DNA of 64,000 nucleotides from Vicugna pacos (GCF_048564905.1 NC_133009.1:2001001-2065000), one strand, 5' to 3'. Counted from the stretch's first letter, positions 25,301 through 38,009 are shown. A program made the numbers and translations. The notes: generated by a model from the letters alone, not told the origin.

Positions 25301-27554
25301 CACCTCCCCTAGGGTGTGAGCACCTCGAAGTGTGTTCCTCATGCCCGGGACGCAGCGCAGGAGCTGACCAGACCAGAGTGGAACCCCCATATGAGGATGT
25401 CTGCCCCCGACCTGGCTGATGGAGGGTCAGCCTGAGGGTGCCAGGCGATCCTGAGCAGGGGAGACGTCCACAGAGGAGGTGCTCCCAGGGTCCTGCGGCT
25501 GCAGCAGGGAGAGTGGCGTGGTGCCTGGACAGGAGGCTGGAAGTGGGAAGCTGCACGCTCCCCGGTTCCGGCTCCGGAGGGGACCGCGCTGGTGGGTGGG
25601 GACCTGGGATGTCCGGATCTCAGGGTGGGGGCCACGGAAGGGAGTGCTGGCTGGGGTGTGTGGGGACATGCAAGTCTTCCGCTGAGCTGGAGTGGCTCAG
25701 CCCAGCGTGTGCGGCGGGCCCCAAACCCACCAGCCGAGCCCTCTGAGGAATAAAAACAGATGTTTGTGTTGCCTGTTGTGTGTGTTGGGGTTTAGTTTTC
25801 TCCCAGAGGCTAAAAATAGGAGCATCTCATGTCCCCAAGGGGATTCCTGCCCCACCCGCCTGGTTGTGCCAGGCTTAGTCTGGCACTCCAGGTCTCCTGA
25901 CAAATTCTGACTTAACTGCTGGGGATGGGAGCACAGAGGTATCAGAAAGTGATGATAGAACTGATGCCAATTACAGGTGCCTGGGAGGAAGGTCAGCGCT
26001 GGGCTGGCCAGGCAAGGGGCCACATCAGGGGTGGGGGTACCCAGAGAGGCTTGGACACCGTCCCAGCCCCCCTTCACCCAGTGGTGATAATAACCCCCCT
26101 TCACCAACGCACAGACAACACTAAGACAACCAGGGGGTCCTAGAAGAAGCCACGTCCCAGCTGAGGGGTGACAGAGGCCAGTGGGGGAGGGGGAGAAACA
26201 GAGGGAGCTGGGCCTCAAAGGAGGGGTGAGGGAGGGGCTGGAGGTGGGCGAGGGTGGAGGGCAAATCTGGGAAATATGATCGGTGGGTTCAAGGGGTCTG
26301 TGAAGTTATGAGGCGTGCCGCCAGGTGGCCTGGTGCCCTGGTGCCCTGGCAGCACCGGGTGCCCTGGGCAGCGTTCCAGGGGAAGAGTTGGGATGTAAAC
26401 TTGGGGGTCCGCAGGGAGGGGGGCCTGCCAGACTGTGAGGAGGAGCCCAGTGGCCCTGGGGAGTCAGTGGGGAGGGGAAGTTTGGGGGAGATACTGGGTG
26501 CCACCTGCAGGAGCCGGGAGGTGAAGGAGGTGGATGGCCACCCTGGCCAGGGAGAGAGAGATTCAGAATCACAGACACCTTGTGAGCATGAGAAGCCAGA
26601 GGAGGGAGACAGAAAGGACCCCCGGGGCCCCTGAGGCCCAGCTTCAGTCAGGGGCCAGCAAGGGGTGAGGAGCTCCCTAGTAGGAACCAGAGAGGGGGAA
26701 GGGCCCCAGCTGAGGGGGACCCCAAAGGTGAGGAGGAGATGGGGATGGGGGCTCCTGAGGCCTGAGCTGAGCTGGGTAATGGTCACAGGGAAATCTGTAC
26801 ACTGTAAGGAGCTGTGGGCACACCAGGGTGGGGCTTGGTATCTTTCCAGGGCCACTGGGGCCTGCTCTGGTCGGGGCTGGCAGGGGTCGGTCGGCAGGGA
26901 GAATTCCCCAGGGAGATGACTGCCTTCATGAGGGGGAGGGTGGCGGGGAGGGGCCCACCCACCCCTACAGCATCCCCTAACCTTCCCGTGAGCCTCCCCA
27001 GCAAGGAGGGGGCTAGCAGGGCGAGTGTCAGAGGGGTGTCCCAGGGCCCTTCTTTGGCTGCCAGCCTGGGGGGCACATCCACCCTCTGCCCCTCACTTGG
27101 ACTGGATGGTGGGGGTGAGGAGGAGGGAAAGGCTGACAATATCTTCTGAGCATCACAGGCCGTCTCCCCGGACCCTCCTCTCAGCCCCTAGACAGGCACT
27201 CTTGCCTTGTCTTCCAGAGGCGCAGAGGGCCAGGGTCACAAAGCAAAGGATCAGCCAGCCACCCACTCCACCCACAGGCCACAGGGGTGAAGAAGTGCCA
27301 GGCCCACTAAGCAGGAGGCAGGCCTGTGCCCTGGTCCCTCCCCAACCCTGTGTGCCCTGGGGCAAGTCCCTGCCCCCTGCACCTGACGGGAAGCTGGGTA
27401 CCCAGCCTGGCCAGGCAATCCTGGGCCTTCTCCGGCCCTCCCCTCCCCAGGGTTCCTGTCTAGGGCCTGATCAACTACAAAAATACACCCAGAATCCACG
27501 GCTTCTCCCACGACTGCAGCTCTCCCGGACGGATGCAGTAGCCTCTTGACCTGT
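22371..27554. other. GC-rich block without a recognised gene, first part
   Basis: The base composition shifts sharply to GC-rich. Long open frames overlap on both strands in several phases, as expected from GC bias and not from selection. None of the translations matches a family I know, and no frame continues across a convincing donor-acceptor pair. The tract at 24200-24440 ('agctgagactcaaagcaac', 'gtcccaggcagagggcatg') looks like old antisense L2. A perfect MEF2-type site, CTAAAAATAG, lies at 25810-25819. Confidence 0.5.
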
Positions 27555-28140
27555 CTCCTTGCTTCCACCCCCATCCCATTCCACCCTGCACAGCAGCAGA
27601 GAGATCCTATTCAATCCTGTCAGAGATGAAGGCAGACCATGGCAATGTCTGCAGAAAACCTCTAGTGCCTGTCACCGGGGGGATGCCCAAGTCCTCACGG
27701 TGGCCCATGGGCGCCCCAGCCTGCTGCCTGTCTTCCCACTTGTCCTCTGCCCTCCCACCCTCATTCTGTTCCGGCCTCTTGCAGCTCCTCTAACCCACCA
27801 TTCTCTCCCCTCCGGGCCTCTGGCCTGGCTGGTCCCTCTGCCTGGAACATCCTCAATGTCTTCCTCCCTTGTCTCCTTCAAGTGGTAGCTCAACCGTCTC
27901 ACTGTGGTCCACCCTGATCACCCACCCAGCTTACATAACCTGCCCTGGCTCTTCCTTAGCCCTGATTATCTTCTTCCATGCCAAACACTTTATGGTTTAT
28001 GGGGTTTATTGCACTTCTAATAGATGTTTGTTTTGTTATGCCCCTCCAAACTGTCGTCTCCACGTGGGCAAGACTTTTGCTAGATCCCTGGTGCCTAACA
28101 TGGGAGGTGTCCAATAATATGGAGTAAATGAATAAGGGTG
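27555..28140 (+). mobile_element. L2 element, 3' part
   Basis: The run reads in the L2 order: 'ccctctgcctggaacatcct', 'ccttcaagtggtagctcaac', 'ttgcacttctaatagatg', 'ccacgtgggcaag' and the tail 'aatatggagtaaatgaat'. These are hallmarks of the L2 3' end. It is old and predates the placental radiation. Open frames here on both strands are L2 remnants or chance. Confidence 0.75.
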
Positions 28141-31095
28141 AGACAAAGTGCTTCTCGCCTCGGGAGGAAACTCCAGGGTCAGGCACAGGAGAAGAGGGCC
28201 TGGGTGAGGCAGCCTCCCCAGAGCCCAACACCACCCATCCCCACCCCACCCAGGACCCTGGCCCAGAACTGAGAACCTTTTCCAACCACAGAACCAAGAC
28301 TTCCAGAACCCTAGACAGAGAGCACAGACTCTCAGCATCTGAGAATCATGGAATCAGAACGCTATGGGGGCTACACATCTCCTTCTTTATCACATAGGGA
28401 TTAAACCATGCTTGAATTCCCCCAGTGACAGCGAACTCCCTCCTTCCAGGGGCTGAGGCAGTGAGAAAATCCTTCTAACGTGGCCCAAGGCCTGCCCGGC
28501 ACTGGACCTCCTAGAGCTGCCCTAAAGTCTCCTCAGGGGGCCGCACTGCAGACCCCGATGGCCCGCAGTCCCTTCCACTGGGGTGAGACGAGGGAGTGCC
28601 CCTCCCAGCAGTGGGCGCACTCCCACCGCCTGGAGATGGTCCTGGTGACTCAGATCGGTCGCTGCCAGCTGCCCTCCCTCTCCCAGTGTGTTTGCGTTGT
28701 GATTTAACCAATCCTTCTTCCCTGGGAACCCAGGAGGGGAAGCTGGCGTCAGTCACCCCTTCTGTGTCAGGACCCTTCGACAAGGTAATCTCCACTTCCT
28801 CAGTGGGCAGGGCGACTCCTCCCCAGTCCAGTTGACCAGGAGATGAATGTCCTGGCATTGGCCTTGGGAGCTCAAAGGAGGACCTGTGGGGAACCCGGGT
28901 GGCCGGCTCAGTGCCTACCAGGCCAGGCCCATCTGGGTCTGATGAGCACCTTAGGAGCAGCCAGCCGAGTAGGACAACTGACCACCCTGGCCACCAGGCC
29001 CAGTGGAGGGGTGGAGACGGGGAGGAGCAGCCTCAGGAGGGGCCCCAGGGCCCAGCCCTCCTCCCCACACCCCTCCCAGCCTGATGACTCTTGTTTGAGA
29101 GACTTTCCTACCAGGCTCCAGTGCAAAGTTCCCTTCTGTCCTTCCAGAACCTTCTGGAACCTGTCAGACATGGGGCAGGTCTCCAAGCTCCTCTCTCCCC
29201 AAGACGCACAAGCCAGTGCCCTGCGAACTCCGTGTTCCTCCAGCGGACCCCCAGTCCAAGCCCAGACCCCCACTCTCTTCCATTCCTGAGCCTGAGGCAG
29301 CGCTTTCCCTCCTGCTTCCTTCCCCACCCTACTCTTTCCTTCCTTTTCTTTAACTCCTCAGCCTAGGTGCCAGCTCCTCCAGGAAGCTTTGCTGACAGCC
29401 CCGTGTTCCCCCAAGGTCGGTTCCCTGCCTTTCTGAGGTCCCAGCCCCTTCTCCCTCCATGGCAGCCTTGGGTATGACAGGGGTAGGGGGACGCGAAGGG
29501 ACTTGTTATTCATCCTTCTGTTCCCCATCCTGGCCTGGGGCTATGAAGGGAGGACCACATTGCAAACTCAGCTCTGGGGCTCCGCCACGCCCAGCCAAGC
29601 TCTGGGCCCTGAGGAGATCAGTGGTGATGGACAAGGGAACAAAGGAATGTGGGGATGGTCGGATGTGCTCTCCCATCCTGCTGGGTGGGAAAGCAGGCTC
29701 AGGAGCCTGAAGTGAGGGTTTGAGCCAGAAACCAGGGGAGGGACTTGGGCAAAGCCCCCCACCCACTCTGGGGCTGCTGGGTGCAGCACACGGCAGGGCA
29801 GCAGAATGGCCCCAGCAGCAGCCCGGCCCCAGCAGCTCGGGCAGGGGGCTTCCAGAGCTGCAGACAGTGGAGACGCATCCACAGGGATCCTGCCCAGTGT
29901 TGCCCGCAAGACCCTCCCTCCCACTGGGCCAGTCCAGAAGGACTGGGGTCCTAGAGGCCACCCTCGGGCTACAGGGTGGGTGGGCTGGCCACCTATGGGG
30001 GACCAGCAAGGCCACCTATGTCCAGCCCTTGGAGAGTGGCCCAGCCCTGGCCGCCCTGCTGGCCACCGGCCTCTGCCTGCAGGTGGAGGAAGAGGACTCC
30101 TGATACTGGGCCGGCATTGCCTGCATCTGAGCTGCTTCCTCGCGAGGCTGCGAGGGCTTTCCATTCTCCAGCATCCCAGGAGACTGAGGATTGCAGCTGT
30201 GCTCAGGGGGGCATGGAGTCCAGACCAGAAGAGGACAAGCCAGCCAGGGGAACGGGGCACACAGTTCTGGCCCGAGCGCTGCTCACCCCGATACCCTAAA
30301 AGCAGTGCTCCCCCAGGGCAAGCTGCAGGCGGGCCCTGAGCTCCCCTCACCAAGGACTTCTGTGGACCAGCTGCCCACCTCTCAGGCCTCTGCTGGGCAC
30401 CGCCATGGGTGCCAGGCCTGTGACACCCCAGGCCCTCCAAGACCTATGAGTTCTGATTCCCAAGGGTCCGGGATGCCCAGGCAGGCAGCTCTGAGTCCCC
30501 AGGTCATGCAAGCCCAGGGGCCTGCTGAGCAGGGAGGTGGCATCACAGAGAAGGAAGGTGGGCACAAGGTCAGAGGGAGAGGAGGGAAGGACAGGGCCGG
30601 TGGTGGGGGAGATCCAAGCTGATGTCCAGCTGAGCGTCCTGGCTCCCGGATGTCCTGCTCCAGGGCTGCCTCCCACAAGCTGCACTGGCTATTCTGCCCA
30701 GGGGACCACTTTCACGGTTTGCCTGGGGGCCAGCAGCTCCAGCCCCCACTCGCCTCTCCTCCCCGTCCTGGGCCCCTCAGGCCCCCTGAACCACAGCTCC
30801 ACCTGCCCCAGGTGCGCCCAAACCAGACCACAGTCCCCTCTTCCCTCTACCAGGCCCACAACCCCGTCCTCCTGACCCCTCCCCACCTTCCAGCTCTGGG
30901 AGTCATGAAGTTCACCCAGGTGTCTGACCCAGACCCCACCTGCCGACGTTTAACCCCGTCTTCCCTGTTCTGCCTTTGGTAGAAGATAAGTGTTGCTATC
31001 ACCCCTCCCCAAGACCCACCTTGGCGGCCTCTGCCCACTCACCTCTGTGCGGCCTCGGACAGAGCCCCGGGGCATCGTTTCCCCTCGGGGAGGAG
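28141..31095. other. GC-rich block without a recognised gene, second part
   Basis: No assignable exon. A minus-strand open frame of 290 codons at 29568-30440 is the longest in this block. It shows no domain, is rich in Pro, Gly and Arg, and faces equally open frames on the other strand, so I do not call it a gene. L2-like text occurs at 29250-29440 ('ccagctcctccaggaagctt'). Confidence 0.5.
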
Positions 31096-31099
31096 GCCT

Positions 31100-31240
31100 C
31101 TGACTTGGGTAGAAGGAAGACACCAGAAGGCCTGAATTCAAATCCTGGTTCTGCTTCTCACCAGCTGTGTGACCTTGAACAGAATCCTTTCTTCTCTGTG
31201 CCTGCATTTCCCATCTAGAAATTAGAGTTAGCACTGGCCT
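31100..31240 (+). repeat. MIR element
   Basis: 'ctgaattcaaatcctggttc', 'ctcaccagctgtgtgacctt' and 'catttcccatctagaaatt' give the MIR core and its 3' side in sense order. It is moderately diverged. Confidence 0.75.
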
Positions 31241-31439
31241 ATCTGAGGAAGGGGTGTTGTGCAGGTTGTGGGTGCCCGTGGACCAGTCCCGGTGACTGGC
31301 GTGGTGAGGAACAGTGCCCCCTGCTCTCTGCCAGGGGCCCTCAGCCTGCTGGAGGCAGGGGCAGGGCAGTTACAGCAGTGAGACTTCTGCCCGTGAGGAT
31401 GAGAGCCAGGACAGAGGGTGAGGGAGGGCAGGATCCCTG

Positions 31440-31720
31440 GTGAGCTTGCTGGGGAAGGTGGGCATTAGGGGAAAGAGGGGGGAGGACAGGGCATCCCAGG
31501 CAGAGGGCGCAGCAGGAGCAGAGGCTGTGGGGGGGGTGAGATGGGCTGCTCGGGAGAGGGGAGGCTTGCCGGCAGGGCCGGGGGCTGAGCGTGGGGGCTC
31601 GGTAGAGGTTGGCTGTAGGAGATGAGGCAGAGGGTCGGGAAGGACTTTGAAGGCCACAGCAAGGAGAGAGCTTCTGCCTACCACAGCCACAGGGCCCCCT
31701 GTAAGCTCTGGCCACGAGGC
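31440..31720 (-). mobile_element. L2 fragment, antisense
   Basis: 'gggcatcccaggcagaggg' and 'gggaaggactttgaaggcca' followed by 'cagcaaggagagagctt' match the reverse complement of the L2 3' region (compare 27555-28140). Diverged, ends uncertain. Confidence 0.5.
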
Positions 31721-34715
31721 AGCAACTGAGTGGACTGCCTGGGTAGCCCTGTGTAGGGACAGGGTGGGACCCCCCGCGATGCAAAACTCAGCCTGACAGC
31801 AGAGTGTGGGCAGGGGTGTCCTCCAGATTGAGAAAGAGGGAACCTGGGCCTGGCCGGACAGAGCTTACTCCCCTGTGTCCATTCTACAGAGGGGGATGTT
31901 GAGGCTCAGAGGTCCGGAAGAGCAGGTCCAAAGCCCTCTCTTGTCTCCCAGGCTGCCTCAGTCAGCAGTTGCACCCCCAGAAGGGGCTGCCTTCTTAGGG
32001 CAGGAGTGGGACAAAGATCTGGAGCCCCTGGAGGTGCCATGAACACCCCTTGTCCCCAGGGGCCAGACCAGGGCCTGGCCTCCAGCAAGGCTGAATGAGT
32101 GAATAAACAAGTCAATGAATGAACGGGTGACAGAGACGCACTCCCAGAACACCAGACTCTCCGTGCTAGTGTCCCCACATCCTACCGGGGAAGCCCTCGT
32201 GACCCTTCCTGCCTCAGTGATCCTATGCTGTCTTGGAGCACAGTGGGAAGGCGAGTCTGGAGGAGGTACATCCTGGGCAAACTCAAGAGGTTGGAAGGCA
32301 CCTGGCGTGCCTGGGGCCAGCTGAGAGCCGAGGGGCCCAGGTGACACTATGGAAGAATGAGCCACCGTTTTGGGGGTGCAGTGCCGCCTGGGGAAATGCT
32401 TCATTAGCCTCAGAGGGCTGGGGGTCGGTTGGGCCCCCAGGATGGGCCAGGCAGTGTAGACTCAACATCTCAGGGTGGGCCCCTTGGAGGATGGGCTAGG
32501 CGGCCCCAGGAGGCCGGGGCTGGGGTTGAACTGAAGCCAAAAATAAGTGCAGCCTGGGCACAGGGGCTGGGGCGTTCTCGGAGCTCCTTCCTCAGTCCTG
32601 GCCCTGCGGGAGTGGCCGGATCCCGGTGTTCCGCTGCAGCCACCACTGCGGGTTTGCTCACCATCTCGTGGGGAATAGAGGCCTCCTGCCAAACTACTGG
32701 CCCCCGCCTGGCTCAGGCCCCACCAACCCTGTCGACCACCGAGTCCTGGCCCCAGCCACCTCCCGCTCCCAGACGGGAAACTGAGGCCACACGTGGGGAG
32801 GGCCGCAGCAGAGGCTGTGGTGCCTGGTGTCAGGGCAGGGCAGGGCAGGACCTGGTCTCCAAGCCCTGGGCTCTCGTCCATCTCCCCCGCACCGCAGCCT
32901 GGAAAGGTGCGACTTCCTCCAAAAGCCTGCCTGGTGGCCCCTCTGCTGAGACCTGGGTTTGAGGCCAGGCTCCATGGGTGCCCAGGCAGGCAGGGGCTGT
33001 TTGATCAGCGGTTCTGCCTGATGCCAGGCTGCCTGGACAGTGGGCAGTGGCCAAACAGGCCCCACCACAAGCCTTCCGGCCCTCGGCTGGACTGCCATTC
33101 ATCCTTCCTGCTCACACGGTTACTGCAGGCAGAGGCCGGGCCTCTGGGGAGAAGCACCTAGGCCTGGTGGTCAGCTAGGGGCCGCTGAGTTCCCAGGAGC
33201 CTCTGGCTGCCTTCCCACACCTGGAGAGGACAAGGGGCACCCCTCAGGGGGCACTTGAGTCAAAACCCACAAGCCTCAATGGGACAGACCCACAGGGACC
33301 CTGAGGCCAGAGCCCAGCTGGGGTCAGAAGGGGAAGGGAGGCACAGAGGGAGACAGCTGGGGCTGGGGCCTCCTGGCTGTGGGTTGCCCACCCCCAGGCT
33401 CCCCCTTCTTCTGAGAGCAGCCCCCATCCAGCCCCACGGCACCAGGCCAAGGGCCTCCCGTCCCTGCAGCTTGACCCAGGCTGTCTAAGGAGGCCTCAGT
33501 GTCTGGGCCTAGCCCCCACGAGTCGCTGGAGGCAGGTGGGATAAGATTTCCCTGTGTCCCCCACCCTCACCCATGGGACCTGGGAAAGGTGTGAGGAGTG
33601 GGGGAGGGTGGAGCAGAAAGGACCATCAGCATGGCCCAGCCCAGCCCAGCCCACAGAGGGGTGAGGAAGTTAGAAGGGCGGGAGCCACATGAGGGCTGGG
33701 GGGGTTGGGGGTATGTCCTGGAGGGAAATAGCTCCTGTGTCCCCCCTCCCAGGGGAGAGATATCGCAGGGGCTCCACACACACTCAGTCCTCTGATTCCA
33801 GCTTTACTGGAGCTGAGCACTCCCCTCCCAGGGAGGCCAGACACAGCCTGTCAGAAACCCGCCAGCTCTCCTGGAGTGGGACACTGCAGGGACACGCAGC
33901 GCCTCGGCCACCACCATCCCGCCTGGACCACAGTGCCACCCCCACCCCCACCCAAGGGAAGGGCCACTGCTGACACACTCTGCAGGGAGGGTGGGGTCTT
34001 GGCAGGGGCACCTGGTGGCTGAGGGACAGTGGGATGACTTGGTGGCATCAGGGGCCCCAAGGGTCCAAGGGTCTGTTTCAGGCAGAAGGAGGGGCCTGGC
34101 TCGGGAACAGGGTGTCCATCGCCCCCGCCCCCAGTACCCAGTGTAGGTCACAATGATATAAAAGACACTTAGACATTCCGACACTATATAATAACATAAG
34201 TTAACCATGTTCCTTGGCAGAGGACTCTAGTTGGGGGTGTCCTAGGAGGCAGGGTTGGGGGAAAGAGGGCCCAGGGGGCATTCACAGTGGCCCAGAAGCT
34301 CCCAGGACAGCAGCTTGTGGAGTGTCCTGGCATCATCAGGGCAGGCAGGGTGGACGCCAGGTCCAAGGCCCAGTGTCACTCATGCAGGCTAACGTCCAGC
34401 CCACCTGATTGATCAGTAGCCTGAGAACACATTTCCATGGGCTTCCATGAGAAAATACCCTAAATTCAGGGTGGGGACGAGTGTGTGGGCAGTGCAGGGT
34501 GCACCATAAGCCGGCTGCACACCATCGTTTCTGGCCCCGGATATGTGGCCCCCACCTCCACCTGACCTGGAGCCTACTCCCCTCTTCCCACTGGGTGACC
34601 GCACATCAGTGCTTCCTCCTCCCTGAGCCTATATCCTTACCCGTTCAATGGGGCTCCTTTCCATAAGGCCCGACACAGAGGGCCACATGAGGGTCAGTGA
34701 GAAGCCAGTACTTGG
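31721..34715. other. GC-rich block without a recognised gene, third part
   Basis: Short MIR- or L2-like pieces occur at about 31880-31945 (antisense, 'gatgttgaggctcagaggtc') and 32060-32140 (tail-like 'aaggctgaatgagtgaataa'). A short tandem AGCCC run lies near 33630-33650. The AT-rich spot at 34145-34210 contrasts with its GC-rich flanks. No exon can be supported. Confidence 0.5.
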
Positions 34716-34719
34716 CAGA

Positions 34720-34875
34720 GCCTGGTGTACATTTATCAAATGTTTCACTCCATTCTCACCACCCTTCAGGGACCTGCGGGTTGATGCACTAATAAGGAAA
34801 CTGAGGCTCAGGGGGCAGTGGAACTTGCTGCAGGTCACAGAGCAGCAGGTAGCAAAGTCAGTGTGTGCACCCATT
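34720..34875 (-). repeat. MIR element, antisense
   Basis: 'aaggaaactgaggctcaggg' followed by 'gctgcaggtcacagagcagc' is the well-known antisense MIR core. It is diverged. Confidence 0.7.
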
Positions 34876-35454
34876 CTGGCTCAGGGAGGCACCTCTCCAT
34901 GGCACCCAGCCCAGCAACAGCAGGTGTTTAATACGTGCACATGCCTCACCCATCTCTCCCACTCCTCACCCTCATGCCTGGTGTAGGCCCTGGCATGCAG
35001 TGGGCACTTAATAAATGGCCGCTCAGTGAAAGCCCAGTATGCACGTGGAGCTCTGTGCACCTTTGCTGAAGGACAGAGAGGGGGCAAGTGGGAGGTGAGG
35101 GCACGGGTCGGTGAGGCCCGGGCGTGCCATCTGCCGGGAAGCCAGCCTCCAACCAGTGTTGTTCTTTCTCCCCAGCTCCCCGGGGGCCCAGGATGCGTGC
35201 AGGAGCCATGTATTTTCCTTGAGCCTCCCTCCTTGGCCCCGGAAAGCCGATTCCCAGAGCCAGCCCTGGCCCCAGGCACTCATTTTCCCGGATCGAAAGG
35301 GCCCTGCCAGCTAGGCCTGACTGAAGCTGCACGAGGACCATTTGTCAGCTGTCCAGGCTTCCGCTGGTGTCACTTTGACAGCCCAGCTCTACAGGGGCTT
35401 GGATATCCTCTGCCTCCTTGCCCAGAACCCCAGCCCTGACCCTTGGTGAATGGG
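34876..35454. other. GC-rich spacer
   Basis: No gene recognised. A MIR- or L2-like 3' tail is visible at about 34985-35035 ('gggcacttaataaatggccg'). The rest is unassigned. Confidence 0.45.
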
Positions 35455-35490
35455 TGAACGAATGAATGAATGAATGAACAAATGAAACAA
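35455..35490 (+). repeat. (TGAA)n simple repeat
   Basis: Imperfect GAAT/TGAA tetranucleotide units, probably grown from the tail of an old MIR or L2 copy. Confidence 0.8.
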
Positions 35491-35639
35491 AAAGAGAGAG
35501 AAACATGCCAGGGGGTCGACAAACTGCCCCAATCACTTTCCCAGCCCCAACTGCATGGGGCCCTGGACCAAGGCAAGGATCTCTGGGGCTCACAGTCCAA
35601 GTGGGAAACAGAGAAGGAAACTGGCAAAGTGCTGGGTTT

Positions 35640-36120
35640 CTGGGAGCCCAGGAGAGCCTGACCCTGACCAGGGGGAGGCTGCCTGGGGTGGGCGGCTTCC
35701 TGGAGGAGGTGATCCCTGCACTAGGTGTTGATGGAGGAATAGGAGCTCATTAGAAAAAAGGGGGGTGTACCAGGAGGGGTACAGCATGAGCAAGGTCCAG
35801 AGAGCTGTCCCCATCATCACGAAGGGAAGACTCGGCCCAAATGAACATGATGTGGGTGCTGGGTGGGCCCTGAGGCTGGCGGCCTGGAGTTTGGGCGGGT
35901 GAGGCTCTCTGCACCTGCGTGGATGATGTCCTGGGGTGAAGACAAGAGAAGCTGGGGAGGAGGGAGGACAGAGAGAAGAAAGGCTGAGACTTCACCACTG
36001 GGGGGCCAAGGTGTGTGGGCCCCAATGTCCGGAGGAGGGAAAGGGGGTCAGATTTGGGGAATATTCAGAGTTGGAACTGCAGGGCTTGGTGACCGCGCTG
36101 CGGGGTAGTTGGGTCAAGGG
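35640..36120 (-). mobile_element. Probable antisense L2 remnant
   Basis: 'gcttcctggaggaggtgatc', 'gtacagcatgagcaaggtcc' and 'ggtcagatttggggaatatt' resemble the reverse complement of L2 in the order expected. The similarity is weak and from memory, so the limits are approximate. Confidence 0.35.
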
Positions 36121-36163
36121 CCTTGGCCAGGAGCCTGGTCTGTGGGTCAGGGTGAAGGGTAGG

Positions 36164-36187
36164 ACCCCCACCCCCACCCCCACCCCA
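36164..36187 (+). repeat. (CCCCCA)n short tandem repeat
   Basis: Four near-perfect CCCCCA-type units in a row; the minus strand reads GGGGGT, a possible quadruplex-forming tract. Confidence 0.8.
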
Positions 36188-36529
36188 GAAAAGCATATCT
36201 GGGCCATTCCTGCTCATCCCAGTTAGACGTCTCTGTCCTCCCTAAACCCTGTCCCGTATTCATCTTTGCTTGGACCATCCTCTCCCCCGAAAGCCCCTCC
36301 CTCCACGAATCTGCCCAGGCTTGGGAGCCATTCTTTCCTGCCTCCCTCACCCCCCAGCCACCATCCAGGTGGCTTCAGACTGCAGTTCTGTGCCCTGCGC
36401 AGCCCCCACACACATTTTCCCTCACTCTCCTCCTCCTGAGTTGGAAAGGGGAGGCCTGCAGTCCAAGCCTGAAGTCCATGCCTGGCTCGACCCCTCAGCC
36501 CACTGACCCCATCCTCCACCCAAAACAAC

Positions 36530-36990
36530 TCAAATTCCAGTGCTTCTCACATGTTCCTGGGTTTCCTGATCTTTTTGGTGGACTTTTCTTCCCCTCTATG
36601 CCCAAATTTGAACAACCTTCCAAGGCCAGTTCCAATGTCTCCTCCAGGCAGCCTGCCCAGACCACCAGCCAGATGGAAGATCGGCCTACCTGACCTCCCT
36701 CAATGGCAGATCTAACTCTCTTGTTGCTCTTGACACTGTCCACCTGGTAACCCCTACCCCTGGAACTTCCTGGCTCCACCTGGGTCAGAGGCCCCTTAGA
36801 TGGATGAGTCCAGCTCTCATTCTTTATTTTCCACAGCCCCCATCCTGCCATCCTGGCCCTTGTCTCTCAGGCCCCTCTTGCCTTGCCCATGAGCACAGAG
36901 GCTTCCTGCAGACCACGGCTATGTCTGTGTGGTTCCCAGCACCTGCCACCGTGGGTACAGAGCTCAGAGATGTCGGCAGGACCAAAGCCA
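36530..36990 (+). mobile_element. Probable L2-type remnant, sense
   Basis: 'ggccagttccaatgtctcct' followed by 'ccaggcagcctgcccagacc' mirrors the L2 phrase about sequences needing a better fit in the 3' part. A tail-like piece at 37215-37270 ('tgagtaccaactgcatgccc') may belong to the same or a neighbouring MIR or L2. Confidence 0.4.
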
Positions 36991-37389
36991 AGCTCTGGTG
37001 AGGGAATCCCACCGCCCTCAGCAATAGCAGGACGTGGCCCCATCAGTCTCAGGAGGGGCCACTAGAAACCCAAGACCCTATCCTTGCACAAGCTCTGTGC
37101 TTGTGCCCTGCAAATGCCAACGGGCCCTTCTGTGTACTTGGCTATTTTTCCCTGTTACTGGGGACCAGTGTGATTCCCCCAGATTGCGAGGTGGTTGAGG
37201 GTCAAGTCAGGTCCATTCCACAAATATGCATTGAGTACCAACTGCATGCCCAGCCCTGTGCTGGGCTCTGATTGTGTTCTAGGGTCCACCTCCTCACCCA
37301 CCAGTTGGCTGAAGGGGGCTCACCTTGATGGAGTCCCCATTCCCTGGGGTTGAGGGCTGGGGAGGGTCTTGGCGACCATCTTGTGTCAC

Positions 37390-37495
37390 CCTACTAGGAG
37401 TCTGAGGCCCAGAGAGGGACAGCATGCTGCCTAAGGTCACACAGCAGCCCAGGAAGTGGGGGAGCCCAGGCCTGACATTCTGAAATGATTGACGT
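37390..37495 (-). repeat. MIR element, antisense
   Basis: 'tctgaggcccagagagggac' then 'taaggtcacacagcagccca' is the antisense MIR core. Confidence 0.7.
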
Positions 37496-37544
37496 GAGAT
37501 CATAGGTCTGGGGGCCACACACAGTCCCAGAGATGGGGCTCAGA

Positions 37545-37670
37545 GACTGAGACCAAGTCAAGTCCAGACTCTAAAACTGGCCAGTGGGGCGACCTTGGAC
37601 CAGTCAAGGGGACTTTCCGTGTCTCAGTGTCCCCACTTTGCAAAATGAGGATAATTTCTCTGATATGGCC
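37545..37670 (+). repeat. MIR element, sense
   Basis: 'ccagtggggcgaccttggac' and 'cactttgcaaaatgaggata' give the sense MIR core and 3' side, only about 50 bp from an antisense MIR. Two independent old insertions are the simplest reading. Confidence 0.7.
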
Positions 37671-38009
37671 ATGCTCCTGGGAGGCAGGCCTGGCCCCAGT
37701 ACACGGGGTCGCTGAACTGTGCTTTATGCCCACATATGTGACACACACCACACACAGGCTCTTTGCGGGTGTATGCAGGTTTGGTCATCCATGAGTCCCT
37801 ATGCCTGTGTCCCTGGGCATGTACCTGGACTTATGTAGAAATGCGGTTCCCATGAGTGTGAGCATGTGTGTGCACCTGTGTGTGTGTCCGGACTTGTGGC
37901 CAACGCAGCTCATGCTTTCAAACCTGCCTCTCTACCAACCTGGACTTGCCCCTCTTTTAAAAAACACACAGTTTTTCCTACAATTCATCAGTAAAAATTA
38001 AAAGTACAG
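37671..38009. other. Unassigned spacer
   Basis: A CA/GT-rich stretch runs from about 37735 to 37890, with short alternating purine-pyrimidine runs. No gene seen. Confidence 0.5.

Noticed and set aside
27025-27888. Open frames of 109-174 codons
   Set aside because: The second half is a recognisable L2 3' end, and the first half is GC-biased sequence without a domain.
29568-30440. A 290-codon minus-strand open frame
   Set aside because: It lies in GC-rich DNA where both strands are open in several phases, has no domain or splice support, and its composition (Pro, Gly, Arg) follows base bias.
33780-34210. Possible 3' UTR of a minus-strand gene, or a TATA box on the plus strand ('gatataaaagacac')
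   Set aside because: No canonical AATAAA in the right place and no exon upstream in either direction; the AT-rich spot alone is not enough.
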